This document shows, one piece after another, positions 1-13,225 of a stretch of DNA of 64,000 nucleotides. The notes below the pieces were generated by a model. That model did no database searches. It saw only the letters and a program-made list of their open reading frames with translations, and was not told the DNA's origin. Position 1 is the stretch's first letter. Every line of letters starts with the position of its first letter. The position numbers were made by a program, and so were the translations under genes. The DNA comes from Albula goreensis (taxonomy: Eukaryota > Chordata > Actinopteri > Albuliformes > Albulidae), in NCBI GenBank assembly GCA_022829145.1, contig CM040746.1, positions 3,566,731-3,630,730 of the forward strand, in the 5' to 3' direction.

Positions 1-580
1 CTTAAACAGCAGTGGGGAAGACAATAAGTATTTAACTGCATAAGTGAATACATTAAAGCTGTGTAAATCCTGTATCCGTACTCTTGTGTAAAACAGCAAA
101 CTCTAAGTGACAGTTTTGTGTGAGAGGATAGTGAGTCTGACTTAATGGCATGATAACGCTAGTTCTATGTAGCCTGGCTGCCCAGACTAAAATCCTGTGA
201 TCTTGCTGTTTCACACTGAGCTAGATCTTAGTCTGGCCATGATCCATAGAGCTAGATCTATGCTGTGTCCAAATGTCCCACTATGCCCTATACAGTAGGC
301 TAAACTTAGTACGCGTAGTAAGTAGCGTGTCCGAATTCTCTTAACGAATCAAGCAGTACGCGAACGTTACCCAAATGGCCTACTGCTCCCGGTAAAATCT
401 TGCTGTGTGAAAGCACTGGATGCTGTGCTATCCCAGAAGGCTGTCTGTGTGGAGATACCACAACAGAAGTAAAAAAACATCCCGCAAGAATGTCTTGGCA
501 TGGAGACGGCATCTTTGGGAAGCTGCCCTTCACCTCCTTCCTCTATTTGCGAGAAAAAGGTCAACAAAAATTACTAGACG
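1..580. other. unclassified sequence before the 257-bp duplication
   Basis: No gene recognised. It contains a partial match to the unit end (about 228-255) and a stretch with several near-palindromic TAGTACGCG/GTAGTA words (300-370), suggestive of a decayed DNA transposon without definable ends. Confidence 0.3.
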
Positions 581-1087
581 TTTTAGGTACATTTTTGCCA
601 ACAAGTAGACCAATGAATGAGCAAATTTCTTGTTTCGTGAGGACGGATGTATTTCATCTGGCCATCAGACTGAAAAAAATGGCGACGGCAGAGTGTCCGA
701 ATATTAACATACTGCAGATTTGTAGTTGGCGCAAGAGTGATGCAAGAGTAGCACGATTTCAACAGAATTCTGTAGACACTACATAGTAGCCCATTTAGGA
801 TCCAGCTTTAGTCTGGCCATGATCCATCGAGCAGAAGTTTTAGGTACATTTTTGCCAACAAGTAGACCAATGAATGAGCAAATTTCTTGTTTCATGAGGA
901 CGGATGTATGTCACCTGGCCATGAGACTTCAAAAAATGGCAACGACAGTGTGTCCGAATATAAACATACTGCAGATTTGTAGTTGGCGCAAGAGTGATGC
1001 AAGAGCAGCACGATTTCAACAGAATTCTGTAGGCACCACATAGTAGCCCATTTAGGATCCAGCTTTAGTCTGGCCATGATCCATCGA
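581..1087. repeat. tandem duplication, 257-bp unit, two copies
   Basis: The sequence starting TTTTAGGTACATTTTTGCCA at 581 recurs at 838, and the two copies agree closely through GGCCATGATCCATCGAGC. A shorter relic of the unit end (CTTAGTCTGGCCATGATCCA) is also present near 228-247. Each copy opens a short reading frame, but most differences between the copies change amino acids, so no coding constraint is seen. The unit may derive from an unidentified interspersed element. Confidence 0.85.
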
Positions 1088-4000
1088 GCATTGATTCACT
1101 CAGCTAGACAGTGGATGGACCAATCAGCACCTTCTGTCTACCAGTGGGAGTGGCCTAGATGATGACACCAATGAGGGAGTGTCTGAGGGGGTACATATGA
1201 AAGCGGTCATGATGGCCGCAGGTGCTGAGGTCACCATTTACGCAGCTCTAGCATTAAATCAAACAGAACTCGACTGGGTTCTGAAAAGCATGGTCTGCTG
1301 GTTGTGATGAAAATGTGATGGAGTGCTTGTAACTGATAGTTGTATCACTATTGATTGCTATTATGGAGGGCTGGATCAGGGAGGCAGCGCATCTAGGGGT
1401 TACTGCCCTGCAGCGGGAAGTACATAATGATCTTGACATCCTCGGTGGACATTGCCAGCTTGTTTTTGGTAGCCTGTAGTCTTAGCTGCTGAACAGTAAG
1501 TGCCGGAACAAGCTGGCATCGAAGGTTTATCGCAGAGATGTCAGACAGGGGTTTCGGTCCTAGACGGCTGCAGTGTTTGCAGGTTGTAGTTGTTTCCTTT
1601 TAATAGGCAGCCATTTTAGGCCTTGGAAACCAGGTGTATTGACAACGTCGTTGCCGCTCAGTGATTTAAATTAATCAATTAAATGCTGAAACGCCGTGGC
1701 CATCCAGGAGTTTGACACAGACGGTTTATCAAGTAAACCTTGCGGGAATTGTTGTCAATGAATACACATCACATAAAAATCGGTGGATATAACTGAGCTT
1801 CTTCATTTCAAACCCTTGTGGTTGGACCACCAACATGTATTAGTGCTTAAGTTGATGACCTTCTGTCATCTGATGACAGTGAATTCAAGTACAAAGCAAC
1901 TGCACTCTAGCTACACAATCCTGTACATGGCCAGTAACCACAACTTAGATACTGTGCGAGCTAGTAAGCTTACAAACGAGTTGCATTTTGATCTATATAC
2001 TGTTCTGCTGTCATGGAAATTATTGTGTTATGCCATAGTTGTATCATAAACAGCAAGAGATAGGGAGGCAGAAGGGATGTTTTAGCTTCAGCAGTCATAG
2101 GTTAGCTGATTATTTTTCTCCGAAACTACCTCAGTTGCTAACTAACTAAAGATTATTTATCACATCCATGAAGCCAGTTATAACATTTGCTTCCTGGTAG
2201 AATTGTAGCCTCAGCACTTGCGGTGTGTTTCATCAGATAAATGAAGACAAGTTGGAAGAGCGAAATAGCAAGTAATAACAAATTACACTATCGTATAAAC
2301 TACTATAATGTTTACATGTAGAACAGAGCGTTTTGATCTTCAGTGTTCTGTTGCCATGTCATATTTTTCATATTCGTTGCTCTAACTGGTCATACATTGA
2401 TCCAGCATTGGTCTAAGTTATTGTTATGGAAACTGGCTGGATCAGGTAGTCTGGTAACCGGGTTGTTTTATCTTGAGGCAACGTTTTTTGGCTTGGTGAT
2501 TATTTGAGGTCTGTGCTTATTTGTAAAATTTGACATGCATCCCAGAATTTAAGAAACGGGTGTTTATTTGAGAGTCTGTTAATTGGAAGTTTAACGGTAA
2601 CAGCTTCAAGCAAAGTAGCTTTACATTTTTCTGTCTGGTTGGGTCTGGTTGCTGATGTTAATCTTGCAAATTTATGTAAATGTTCCCAAGCTTCACACAC
2701 TCCCAAAATCCTTATTGTAAAGATGTGTGAACCTGACTGTGGTTGACACATCATTTGCTCTCATTTTCATATTTATCAGATCAATAGAATATCTTAAAGT
2801 AGCGGGGGTTTTTGCATTAAACTGTTATTTTAAAAAGAGAATGAATAAATGAGTAGGGCCGTCTTTGGTAAACAAGGCGTTATGCAGGCCAGTAAGACAC
2901 AGCACAAACCTTTTAAAGCTGCGTAGTCTAATTCATATGAGATATTTGGAGAGGAAAGGAGACCTTCTAGCCCAGCTTTTCAATTTCTTATTTCCACCTT
3001 GAGTGACAACCCTAGTGCAGAAGCTGCCTCCATAAAGAGTTCTCCTCTATAAAAATGTCTTAAAGTGCAGTATAACCCTTAGGCCATAATGATTACCACA
3101 GTCTAATTTACACAATTCAATCACCAAAAGGCAACACATAGCCTTATATTAGACAGAAGAGATTGATTGACTTGTTTGTATCATTGTTAAACATAATAAT
3201 TTCTCTGGCAAAATAATACGTTGCACTTTAACAATTCACACGAAAATGTTAATGATATTACTTGTCTTTAATTGAAAGAATTTCTATTAAGAAATGGAAG
3301 GTCAGCTCGGAGAGGGATAGTTATTATTTCTGAGATGGTGCAACATACCTGCCACAAAATGAACATCTGTCAGCCACACTTCAACTTAACTTAGCAGCAC
3401 ACAAAATGTCATCTCTATTTCCAAAAGTAAAGACAAACACTGATACCCACGTAGTATGTTTTGTTTACATTTTTTGCTGTCGTCCTATGAACAAAATGAA
3501 AGAGAAATATGTATGATGAAAGTGAAATCCTGTCTAGAACTTGTTCCCTTCGCCCCGGGCTACTGTCACCAGGGGAATGCCAACGTTCGCCTGCCACTCC
3601 CAAGAGATGGGTGGGGGGGGGGGGGTTGTCCCAGCTGACAATCAGCACAGATTGGGACTGGAGGCGTTTACACTACAATGGAGATGAAGTGTACCCAAGC
3701 ATCCGTGAAGCCTGTGTCAGGCAAGCACGACTCACAGGCAAAGAGCGGAATCGTAGAAAAACTGGCCTTTTATTTAAACTGGTCTGTTAGTTTCTATTTT
3801 CTGTGTACTTTTCTTATGTAAATTAAGACTCGGGCTATAGAGTTGCTCGGCTCCAGAGGACATGGGTTGGGGCTGACGTTCCTCGGTCAACAAAAACTTT
3901 GGCAAAACAAATTAATCCTGTCAGGTCAATTATCATTGACCACCGTTGCAACGTCCCGGCCACACTGTACGACGTCCGATCGGTACCCGACATGCCCCCT

Positions 4001-6150
4001 TCCCCCAGGTGCACAGGTGTGCGTCTGCGCCTGTGTCATCTCTGCAGTTTCCATGGCGATCAGAGCGAAGACCAACAGGGCCAACTGACTGCATGATTGA
4101 CATAGTTCTCTATTTAAAGCCATTTCTGCTAAGTGCTGGGTGAAAATAAGGACAGCAATATGACAATTTTTTTTGACAAAAAAGGCTCCAGACTGCCAAA
4201 CTTTCCAATATTTTGCATAGTATTTCCATAGAGACACTGAATAAACACAGTTTATGCGCAAAGTCAATGATTTGACTTTATTTGTTTACCACTTGAAAAT
4301 CCGGCTGTTTCATAAGCAGTTTGAGTTTGGCTTCATTTCAAGAGCCTTATCATATTTAAAATATTTCATACTGTAACAAATAAAATCAAATATTTTGGCC
4401 AGTCTATACACTAAGCTCTGAGCATGGGCTGTGCTATTAGCACTGGAATCAAATGCAGGCCTAGAGTCAGGCTAGTGGCAGCAACAACAGGCACTGCTAG
4501 GAGTTTAGATACAGGCCCTAATGCAGGTTATGCAGTGTGGACAGAAAGCAAATAAATACATCCCATTATTAAGCCAACGGTGGGTTTCAGCAGCGGGTAA
4601 CTTTCTTCCGTCCTTTCATTGGCATGGGTTATGGGAATGATTAGCTTACTCGCTAGTGCCTGGCATGGAAATGGGTGGTCCTGTCCGTGGAGTTATGGGT
4701 AACCGTATGACTTAAATAAATCCTGTACAGCGTTCTATCTACGGTCAGGCAGCGCAGTCATAAAAGTATCAACAAGAAGCCATCAGTGATCACCGGCTGC
4801 ATAGCTCCGGGTAAAATGTTGATTTCTCCATTTGTGGTATGTAAATAGCTGTGGCTTTTTTTGAACGGCACTGACAGGCTCCGTGTCAGGGAGAAGGGTA
4901 TCGCAAATATGAATCTGCGTTTGGGATTTAATTAGACCCTCTGCGAAAGCCTGTGATGGTTGTTTTTGGAGGTCGCTCTTCAGTTTCGCTTACATTAGTT
5001 TTCTGTGGTGAGCAGACCTCTTCGTAGTGTTAGGGCTTAGTTCTGAGACTGCAGGCGTGAGCTCGAAAGGGTCAGTCATGGTGAGACAGACAGTGTGGAG
5101 GTGTAAGAATGTGAAAACAGGCATTGTGGGAAATCAACTGTTATTGAACTAGCATATGATATCAAATCGCGGCATATTAATCATAATCATACATATTAGT
5201 CACACTAGTGTTCACAATCTATTTAGAATGTATTGTTATATGGTCTGAAGTTCATTTCAAGTACGTTTATGTTCATTTAAAATGATGATGATGATTATTA
5301 TTATTATTATCAACAGCAATTAAGTGGTTATAGTATTATTAGTATGTATGAAGTCTTTACATGCATGAAAATGGCATTGACTATATGTAATATGTAGCAT
5401 ACATGTAATTTCTCTTCCCTTACCAGACATGCCTTAAATTAATACAGTCTTGAATAGTCTGCCTGTTTTTAATCTTGTTTGTTTATTTTAATTGTTATTC
5501 CGCACTTAATTTTGCAATTAACGCAGTTAATTACACAGTTTAATCACCTCACCTGGCTCGGTTTCTTGGGACTGAAGAGGCTAGCGATGATAGAAAGGAA
5601 ATAAAAACCACAAGACACTCCGCGATCCTCCAGGTTGGCCACCGCCACCGTAGATTTTAATTGAGACTGAATGTTTTATATGCTCATCCTGATCGCGGTG
5701 TCATTTTTAAGCATGGATTACAAAATTCTTTTGTTCTTCCCAGCATTCCTGCAATGTCAACACTGCAACGTTTCAAGGTCATAAAAAGTGTTGTCTTTGT
5801 AGGGCCCTGTACAGTGTATTCTCCCCGCAACAGAAATCAATACTCATCAGCTATGGTGTGCTCATCATAATTCACATTTAATGAGACACCATTCCCGTCT
5901 GGCAGTCTTCTCCATTTATCTCTGCCAGATCTATATTTAAACTGGCGAAATATGAATGTATTAACCACTCGCCTGTACTCCAGACCTTGCCTGGACGCAC
6001 TACTTATACCCTTGTATAAGGAGCTCCTTCACACCACCTTGTGTCTGATCCACTTTAAGTGTTCTGCGATGCTCAGACTGCTGGTCCCAGATGCTAATGA
6101 CCTAAGGTCCCTGAGGTGTCACCTGCTCGTCTCTTTCCGGCCATTTCTCC
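1088..6150. other. intergenic, no gene recognised
   Basis: About 5 kb of apparently single-copy DNA. The only low-complexity parts are a 13-base G run (3613-3625) and an (ATG)/(ATT) triplet run near 5281-5311. Open frames here are short, lack splice or homology support, and overlap on both strands. A stretch around 4860-4990 rich in ATTTAATTAG-type words could be non-coding regulatory sequence, with little confidence. Confidence 0.4.
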
Positions 6151-6154
6151 GACT

Positions 6155-6605
6155 AACCTCCTTCTCTCTGTCTCCCTCCATCCCTCCTTCCCTTTTCATC
6201 TCCCTCCCTCACTATCTCCTGTCTACCTGTCTCCTGCCCTCCTCTCCTTGCTGTTTCCCTCCCCTCCCTGTCTCTTAACCAGGACTTACATCCTTCACAT
6301 CTGTGTGGAACGATTGGTACGGAACAGCATTTGTGAGTGGCTACGTGTGTGTTTGTGCATGTGCATGTTCATTTTCATGCATGTATGTGTGTCCCACAAA
6401 CGCTTTTGTTTTTTAATGTGTGTTTGTACACACGAGTGTGTGCATGCAAGAATATATGTATTTACTCTCATGCATGTACATGCACATGCATATGTGTGCA
6501 TGAATGTGTGTGTGCATGCATGCGTGTGCATATATATGCACGTGTCAGCATAAGTGTGTGTGCATGCATATATATATTTATGAATGTGCGTGCATGTGTG
6601 GGGAG
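6155..6605. repeat. pyrimidine tract followed by TG/CA/TGCA alternating tract
   Basis: From 6155 to 6280 the plus strand is almost all C and T (CCTCC, CTCTC words). From about 6340 to 6605 it switches to long alternating purine-pyrimidine runs of TGTG, TGCATG and ATATAT, a composition prone to Z-DNA. Open frames rich in Cys, Val and His here are artefacts of the repeat. Confidence 0.8.
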
Positions 6606-7659
6606 CTGGTAAGTAAAGATTAAAGACTCAAGCATCCAGAAAGTAAAATGCCTCATCAGCAGAAAGACCCCCTACAGGTCTACCCACACGCCTGATCGAT
6701 TCCCAGCGCCAGCCCCAGAGCTGGCATTACTAGGGCATTGGAGCGACACCATCTCACTGTTATTTTTAGTTAACTCTGACAGATGTAGTGGCCTCGCCTC
6801 TCCCAGGAGGGAAGGGGCTCGGACAGACAACCTAATTTCACCGACTCATTACGCGAGGCGTAAAAAAAAACACTCTGTGGCTCAACCGCGGATGCGAGCT
6901 TTCTCCGGTGTGTTATGGTGTGGGCGTAAACACAAAGAACCGCCCGCCCTCTCTCCATGGATCCTGACATCCTGAAACAACATTTCCGTCTCGTTTTCAT
7001 CCGATTTGCATCTAAGCAGAAGGTGCTTGATATAAATTGTAAATATACCTGTGGGTTAAGATAGGACATCATTTCCTTTCTCCATTTCCTTTATGTTCTT
7101 TCTCTTCCTTCTCTGTGTACCTGCTGGGTATCTCTTTTTAAAAGCATCGCGACGCACCACCCACATTCACTGTTTTTAAAGCCAGACACTGACAGCCGTA
7201 AGTTCCAGAAACCCGAAAAAAAAGCCCAGACGAACAAGGCAGGCAGACGTGGACGCAACTCAGATGGGGATTCAACACTGTCTAATAGGTGGCCTTCTTG
7301 GATCAATTCAAGCCTTCTTCCTTCCACACACAGACACATTAATTGGATCAAAGTTTGATCACTCTCAGCTTGCACACATGGATGAGAGATCTATGAAACA
7401 GTTTGAGCAGAGGCTCGCTCTCTCTCTTAGGCTGAAACCCAACAAGACGAGAACCAATTAAATACTGGCAGGGATGACCCAGGAGGTTGGTTATTCCATT
7501 TCTTAGTGGTTTTCCTCTCTTCTCCTCTGTCTGAGTTTGCTACAAGTCCCTTGATGCCCAGGAAGAAAGATTAAATCCAATCCTGCCGACTCATCTCACT
7601 GAAAAAAGTAGATAATGATATTCCTCTCTCCAGTGTGGGCTTTGTGCCTGTAATAATGG
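6606..7659. other. intergenic, no gene recognised
   Basis: Single-copy sequence with no supported gene, RNA or element. Confidence 0.4.
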
Positions 7660-8135
7660 GAGTGTTTGTGACCTGGAGAGACCGGCAGAGATCAGCCATC
7701 TCTACAGTAGAGTTTGTGAACAGGAGAGACCAGTGAAGATCAGCCATTTCTACAGTAGTGTTTGTGACCCGGAGAGACCAGCAGAGATCAGCCATCACTA
7801 CAATAGTGTTGGTGAACAGGAGAGACCAGCAAAGAACAGCCATTTCTACACTAGCATTTGTGACCCGGAGAGACCAGTGAAGATAAACTATCTCTATAGT
7901 AACATTTATGACCCAGTGAGGCCAGCGAAGATCAGCCATCTCTACAGTAGTGCTTGTGACCTGCAGAGGCCAGTGAAGATCAGCCATTTCTACAGTAATG
8001 TTTGTGACCTGCAGAGGCCAGTGAAGATCAGCCATCTATACAATAGTGTTTGTGACCTGCAGAGGCCAGTGAAGATCAGCCATCTCTACAGTAGTGCTTG
8101 TGACCAAGCAAGGCCAGCACAGGTCAGCCATCTCG
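7660..8135. repeat. 48-bp minisatellite, about 10 copies (family A)
   Basis: Tandem units of 48 bp built on TTTGTGACCTG, CAGAGGCCAGTGAAGATCAG and CCATCTCTACAGTAGTG. The unit is a multiple of three and stop-free in more than one frame, so 16-residue repeat ORFs of 161 and 154 codons appear on opposite strands over the same bases. The unit sequence is unrelated to the second 48-bp family at 28-35 kb. Confidence 0.92.
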
Positions 8136-8738
8136 TAAGAGCTGTTCCCACCCTGCTACCCTGTGGCAGCCCTGCAGGACGTGACGTGCCGAAAAGCAAG
8201 TCAGCCCACTCATTTTGATTTCACAATTCTAGAAAAATAATTGGCAAGAGGGGTGGGCAGCAGCCACAGGGGTTGGGGGGATCAGAATAAAAGCTTAGAG
8301 GAGTTTAGTCTGATTCTGGGACCATTTTTATTCCTATGAACTGCAAAAGAAACAAATTTGTTTTCTGTTGTTCATAAAAATAAAAAAGAAAATAAAAACC
8401 AACACTGCATGCCGGCTCAGAGGAAACGCTCACAAAACACTAGTCCAATGTTACGAGTTTTACTCAAATATAAATAGAGAAATATTCCGTTCATAAAACA
8501 GACAGCGTGACATAAATAATCAAATCATGTCGTTGTTTTTTTTTCCCTTCGGCTAGTGATATTGATTTGAATGCTATTCAGGTGTTTGACAGGTTCCATG
8601 TTTCTGGCACATTCTAAAGAGACATGGGGCTCCGTAACCAGTAGAAACAGCTCACTCACGACCCACGTAATGACGTGGTGCTCGAAATCTCTTCACGTGT
8701 GTAATTGGGCACTGAGACGCCAGGCGCTGGAGCCATTA

Positions 8739-8871
8739 ATGGTGAGAGGGTTAGCAATTTATGGTGAGAAAGTCAGACATTTATGGTAAGAGGGTCAGCA
8801 ATTTATAGTGAGAAAATCAGCCGTTTATGATGAGAGGAGTTGGCTGTTTATGGTGTAGGAGCCAGCAGTTT
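8739..8871. repeat. 22-bp tandem repeat, about 6 copies
   Basis: Units of ATGGTGAGAGGGTCAGCAATTT with scattered substitutions and one 23-bp unit. The divergence suggests an old array. Confidence 0.85.
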
Positions 8872-9199
8872 ATGCCGCCAAAACCACCCAGATCACATCT
8901 CCTGCAACATGCAATATGGATATCCTTTTTGGACAGGCTGCTTCACACCTCACTAATGCAATGCATGGGGATTTTCATGGAAACACAGCAGGGGTGGTTG
9001 TGGTTATCATTATGCAATCATAACAGAAAGTACGAAATATGTAGTTTTAGCAAAGAAATAGGAATGGCGAAAAAAAAGTAAATGACTGACACCAGAAATC
9101 AACTGTATTGCTGATATATAAACATTTATGACTTAATGTATAACATGATGGTGAATAATTTAAATTGTTGAGAAGAGAGTGTTCATGTTACCCTTCAAA

Positions 9200-9720
9200 C
9201 AAGCAGACAAGGAAGAGAAGGTTCCGGTGAGTCCCGAATGCAAGTTGAAGCCGTTTCGCGCAGAGTGTAAACCCTCTTAGTTTCGACCAACGGCCCACAG
9301 CGAGAATCGCAGCACGTGCTGGAGCACCAGCGTCGCCTTCATGAAAATCGACATTTCAGGCCCTGTACGCTGCTATGCGAGGCCAGGCTCAGGCCCTTTG
9401 ATAAAGCGAGCGCGGCCGGCGGGCGTGCTTTTCAAACGATTTCACGGCCGCAGAGTATCAAGCAACGTCCCCACGCTCCCGGTGTTTGACAGAGCTAATG
9501 ATGTGGTCAGCTCATAACTACAGAGTGTTTAGCTCTGTCTCCACACCTGGCCAGCCCCTAGCTTGTTTGTAAGACCCTGAGTGAAGCCCCTGTCACTGCG
9601 GTCTTATTAGGACGGTTTGATCCTGCCCACGGGTCAGGGTAAAATAAGGAAACCTATCACAGAGATCGGGTTTATTCCTACCGTCCGTATCTTTAGCTCA
9701 AGCCACGACATTGTAATCTA
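9200..9720. promoter_or_regulatory. candidate non-coding regulatory block, GC-richer than its surroundings
   Basis: A repeat-free block with raised GC and many CpG dinucleotides (GCGAGCGCGGCCGGCGGGCG at 9407-9426), in an otherwise AT-rich desert. It includes the E-box CACGTG (9314-9319) and GCTAATGATGTGG. There is no open frame with splice support. A conserved enhancer or small CpG island is one reading; nothing in the sequence proves it. Confidence 0.25.
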
Positions 9721-11721
9721 TCTACTGAGAATCTTAAAAATTGAGAGATTACAATTACTATCAAATGATGAAAAATGCTGTCTGAATTGAATAGCTGCTC
9801 GCCTGAAACCGTGGAATTGGCTTCCAAATCAAGAGCAAGATTGAGAGGTTCCCAAAAAACCTAAGCAAGGGGCAAGAGTACATATTGAGATTGATACTCT
9901 TGGGAAAGATTACATGCATTTTGTGGTGGGTGGCAGAGTAAAAGTGTCTGTCTGTGGCGTTGGTGTGTGTGCCACGGCTGGGTGTTTGAGTTCCACCTGC
10001 GCCAGTATCGGCTATGGCTGGAGGTTCATGTTGATGGGGCAATCAGGGGGTCTAACACCAGGGACAAGCAGGGATAAGTGTTGGTTAAAATCCTTAGTTT
10101 CATCACTCTCCAGTGACCTCCTCTGGCTGGGAAACTTAAAAGATTTGCGAACTAATCATCCTAAAAAGCAGCCGCAATCCTTTCGTAAGTCTGGCCCTTG
10201 GTCTCTAAAACTGGTTGTGGTTGGTTTACATGAGAGACAATGATTTTGCAGAGGAGCACAACCCCCCCCAACCCACACACTCAAATTTCAGGGGCCTCTG
10301 AAGTTAGCTCTACCCTAATACCCTCCAAAGACCTCAGCAAAGGTGAATGGGGTCACTGTGGATGCTCAAATTTTAACACAACACTGCAGCTGATCAATAG
10401 CGTTGTGTAGCGATGCATAAAACACTCCCTGGGCAGTTTTCCAGTCTCCTGGCCACTAACCCTCAAATATAATAACAACTACAAATGGACCGCAAATAGA
10501 CCCAAGTCGCTGAATCCAGGGTCATTATGGGCCATCCAGCCAGAAATCATGGCAATACCTCTCAAACTCGACAGTGTAAGGAGCCCAATGGTCTGAGTGT
10601 GTAAAATCGAATACTCCACCGCATTGGCTGTCATGCAAATAGAGAGCGTGAACTCTCAACTGTGTTAGGTGCAGTCGGAGAGAGACATAGGCCAATGGGG
10701 AGCCTCCATGTTTTACCTGTTGTTTGTTTATGTAAAATGGCAATAAGGAAATGAGATACACATTACCCCAGAAGTGACACTGGGGGAGTTAGGGGGAAGG
10801 TTTGGGGTCAGTTTGATTCCATTTGTGATGAATTCATGAAATGAACTAAAATTTCATTAATTATATGACAGACCCCCGTAGTATATTGCGCTATGTGGTC
10901 CAGTATGGGAAATGTAGTCTTCTGACAGTTGGGAATGTTCCCTGTGACATCATTCAAATTAACATATAAAACTAGACCACTATTTACCCTGGCAGTAACA
11001 CAGAAATCAGTCAGTAGGATAAAATATGAAATATGTAGTCCATTTACAATGTGCTCATTAAGACATTTATAAAACAGTGAGAATATCTTGTTGCTGTGTC
11101 TGCTACGCTCAGTCATTCAAAGGCATAGAGATTAGCCAATTTCAACTTGAATGTATGGGAAACCACATCAGCCTCTCGAAGATTATATCTTATAATAACG
11201 TCAGTTCCTAGTAGGCATGTATTTATTGACTGATTCACTCACTCATTCATTCCAACAAGTACAGCCAGTCGAGCTGCGCAGCTGTCTCCCCTTTCGGAGG
11301 AAAATTTTTCAAGAATGCTAGAGACTGAACGGTATAGACAGTAAACATGACTCATGCATGATGGTCATTTTTGACTGAAACCTGCGTTATTATCTGCACT
11401 ACTCTGCAATTGTGCAGGTAACTTCCCTGTGTACTAAAAAAGCGAGAGCAACTGTACAGATAACACCCACCCTATTTAGTAATTTATCTCAAAAGAAGCA
11501 GCCTGTATTTTGCCGGGATACAGTTGCCATGGCAGAGGCTAATTAGAGGGTGCACACAAGAGGATGTGAGTCAGAGCCATCGATAGACAGAGAACGGACA
11601 CTAAGAGGATGTGAAACAGAACAGTGTTTGTGCAGCTGTCGAGCTGGCTGAGGAGAAGGTGCAACAGCATTTCATTTTCTTCTTCTGTTTCACGTCTGCA
11701 GAAAGGGAAGAAAACAAAAAA
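9721..11721. other. intergenic, no gene recognised
   Basis: About 2 kb without recognised features apart from an ACTACATTTCCCA-type motif on the minus strand near 10907-10919. Confidence 0.4.
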
Positions 11722-12064
11722 GGGTAACACTTTACATTAATTTGCCCTCATACCCATGTAATTATGTCATAACTGGTTTGGTAAAAACAGGCTATTATCG
11801 AGTAACTGCTCAGTGGTGCTGGTAATTATGCAGGTGGAAAAGGCCAGACCCATTACATGTTACTTATCATTATACAACATGTAACAGGGCTAGCCTTCTT
11901 TCGCGTGTATAATTAAGAACATGACTGAGTTTTGCTCCATGCCAAATACATTGCAGATACTCAGTAATAGCTTAACAGCCTGCCTTATTAAACTTATTCT
12001 CTTTTTAAAGTGGTGATGAGGTGGGTGCAGAGGTATGAGTACAACGTAATGAAAAGTGTTACCC
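11722..12064. mobile_element. MITE with GGGTAACACTTT inverted ends
   Basis: A 343-bp element. The left end is GGGTAACACTTTACATTA and the right end reads GGGTAACACTTTTCATTA on the minus strand (17 of 18 identical). It is flanked on both sides by AAAAAA (11716-11721 and 12065-12070), which could be the target duplication but is low complexity. There is no coding capacity. The AACACTTTAC terminus is common among fish DNA transposons; the superfamily is left open. Confidence 0.75.
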
Positions 12065-12070
12065 AAAAAA

Positions 12071-13055
12071 GTAGCGCAAGTGTTCACGGGAGGAAAGAGC
12101 AAAGTTTTGAGACACCTTCCTGGTTTCAGTTAAAACTGAATGTCAACCTTTTTGACCCAAAAGGGGAGTGACCAGCGTGTGTTCCTTTAAAGCAAAACTC
12201 TGCCTGTGAGACTCAACCAACCATCCAAGCTGCCGAGTACGAGCTGGCCCAAACACAGAGAGGAGCAAAATCATTGGAAAAGCTGAACTGTGAAAAAATA
12301 ACATCGCGAACCAGCTGCAGGATCGATGATACGCTAAACTAAGCCTCTATAAATAGGCTCATGTCTTCCCGGCCTTCCCGGAGGGAAGACTGACACTCTG
12401 AAAACCACGTCTCCTTTCATACTTCCTCCACACTACCCTCTTCCACTCAGATCTTTCCACGAGCTGGTTAATGAATTCATCTGAGTACGGAGGAGAAGAA
12501 AAAACATGAATACCTCGAGCATCTCAACCTCAAATCCTTGAGCGGTAAAGCATGCAGTGCGGGGCGTATCCGAATCTGTGGAGTTTGTGGTAAGTGACAG
12601 TCCGGCCCTTTGCTGTTTGAGCCAAAATGGAGAATTTAGGCCTGACGGACCTGTCTTGGTGTAACCATCGCCCCCAACCTCCTCCACAGCTCCTGTAGAG
12701 TCTGTTTCCCCTGTCACCATGCCATCAAACCCTCAAAGAAGGATAGCCTGAAAAGAGTGGCCTATATCTGTCTGTGTGAAGAGGAGTGTGCAGAAAAATG
12801 TCTTTTGCCTTTTTTGTTTTTCTCCCCTTCATCATTTTTGAAAAATTTATCGCGCTTGATTTTTCCCCCTTTTTTCCCGAAGCAAACTTCGACCAAACTA
12901 GTTGATTTCCCCCAGCAACCATGTCTGCAGACTTCAAGGCGAGGAAGCGGTAAGCATGAGAATCTGATTCACATGACACCAAACCCTCGCTTCTTCACAC
13001 AAGTGCAGAACAATCTAACACTACCAATGGCATTGGAGGATTATGAGGCCAGCGT
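12071..13055. other. intergenic, no gene recognised
   Basis: Single-copy sequence. Overlapping open frames on both strands (12433-13089) have no recognisable domain and no clear splice context. Confidence 0.4.
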
Positions 13056-13225
13056 GTTCTCAGTTCCTGTACCTGCGCTAACAATCTAACCAGCTTAGCC
13101 CTGCCGATTCTCCAGCGAGGTTGAGCCAGTTGTAGCCTCGCCAGTGTGGACCTCTGACCATACCCAGCGATGGCGTGACGGGACTCAAACACCTGATCAC
13201 AGCGTTCATGCTTTGCTTACAGAAT
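13056..13225 (-). repeat. possible tRNA-related SINE fragment
   Basis: Read on the minus strand, GGTGTTTGAGTCCCGTC (13186-13170) resembles a Pol III B box (GGTTCGANTCC). It is preceded by GCAAAGCATGAACGCTGTGA and followed by a GC-richer body. No clear A box, tail or target duplication was found. Confidence 0.3.

Noticed and set aside
400-1043. Duplicated small protein containing MNEQISCF
   Set aside because: Differences between the two copies mostly change amino acids and the surrounding DNA is as conserved as the frame.
7571-8218. 161- and 154-codon repeat proteins with 16-residue units
   Set aside because: Opposite-strand frames over the same minisatellite; product of unit length, not of coding constraint.
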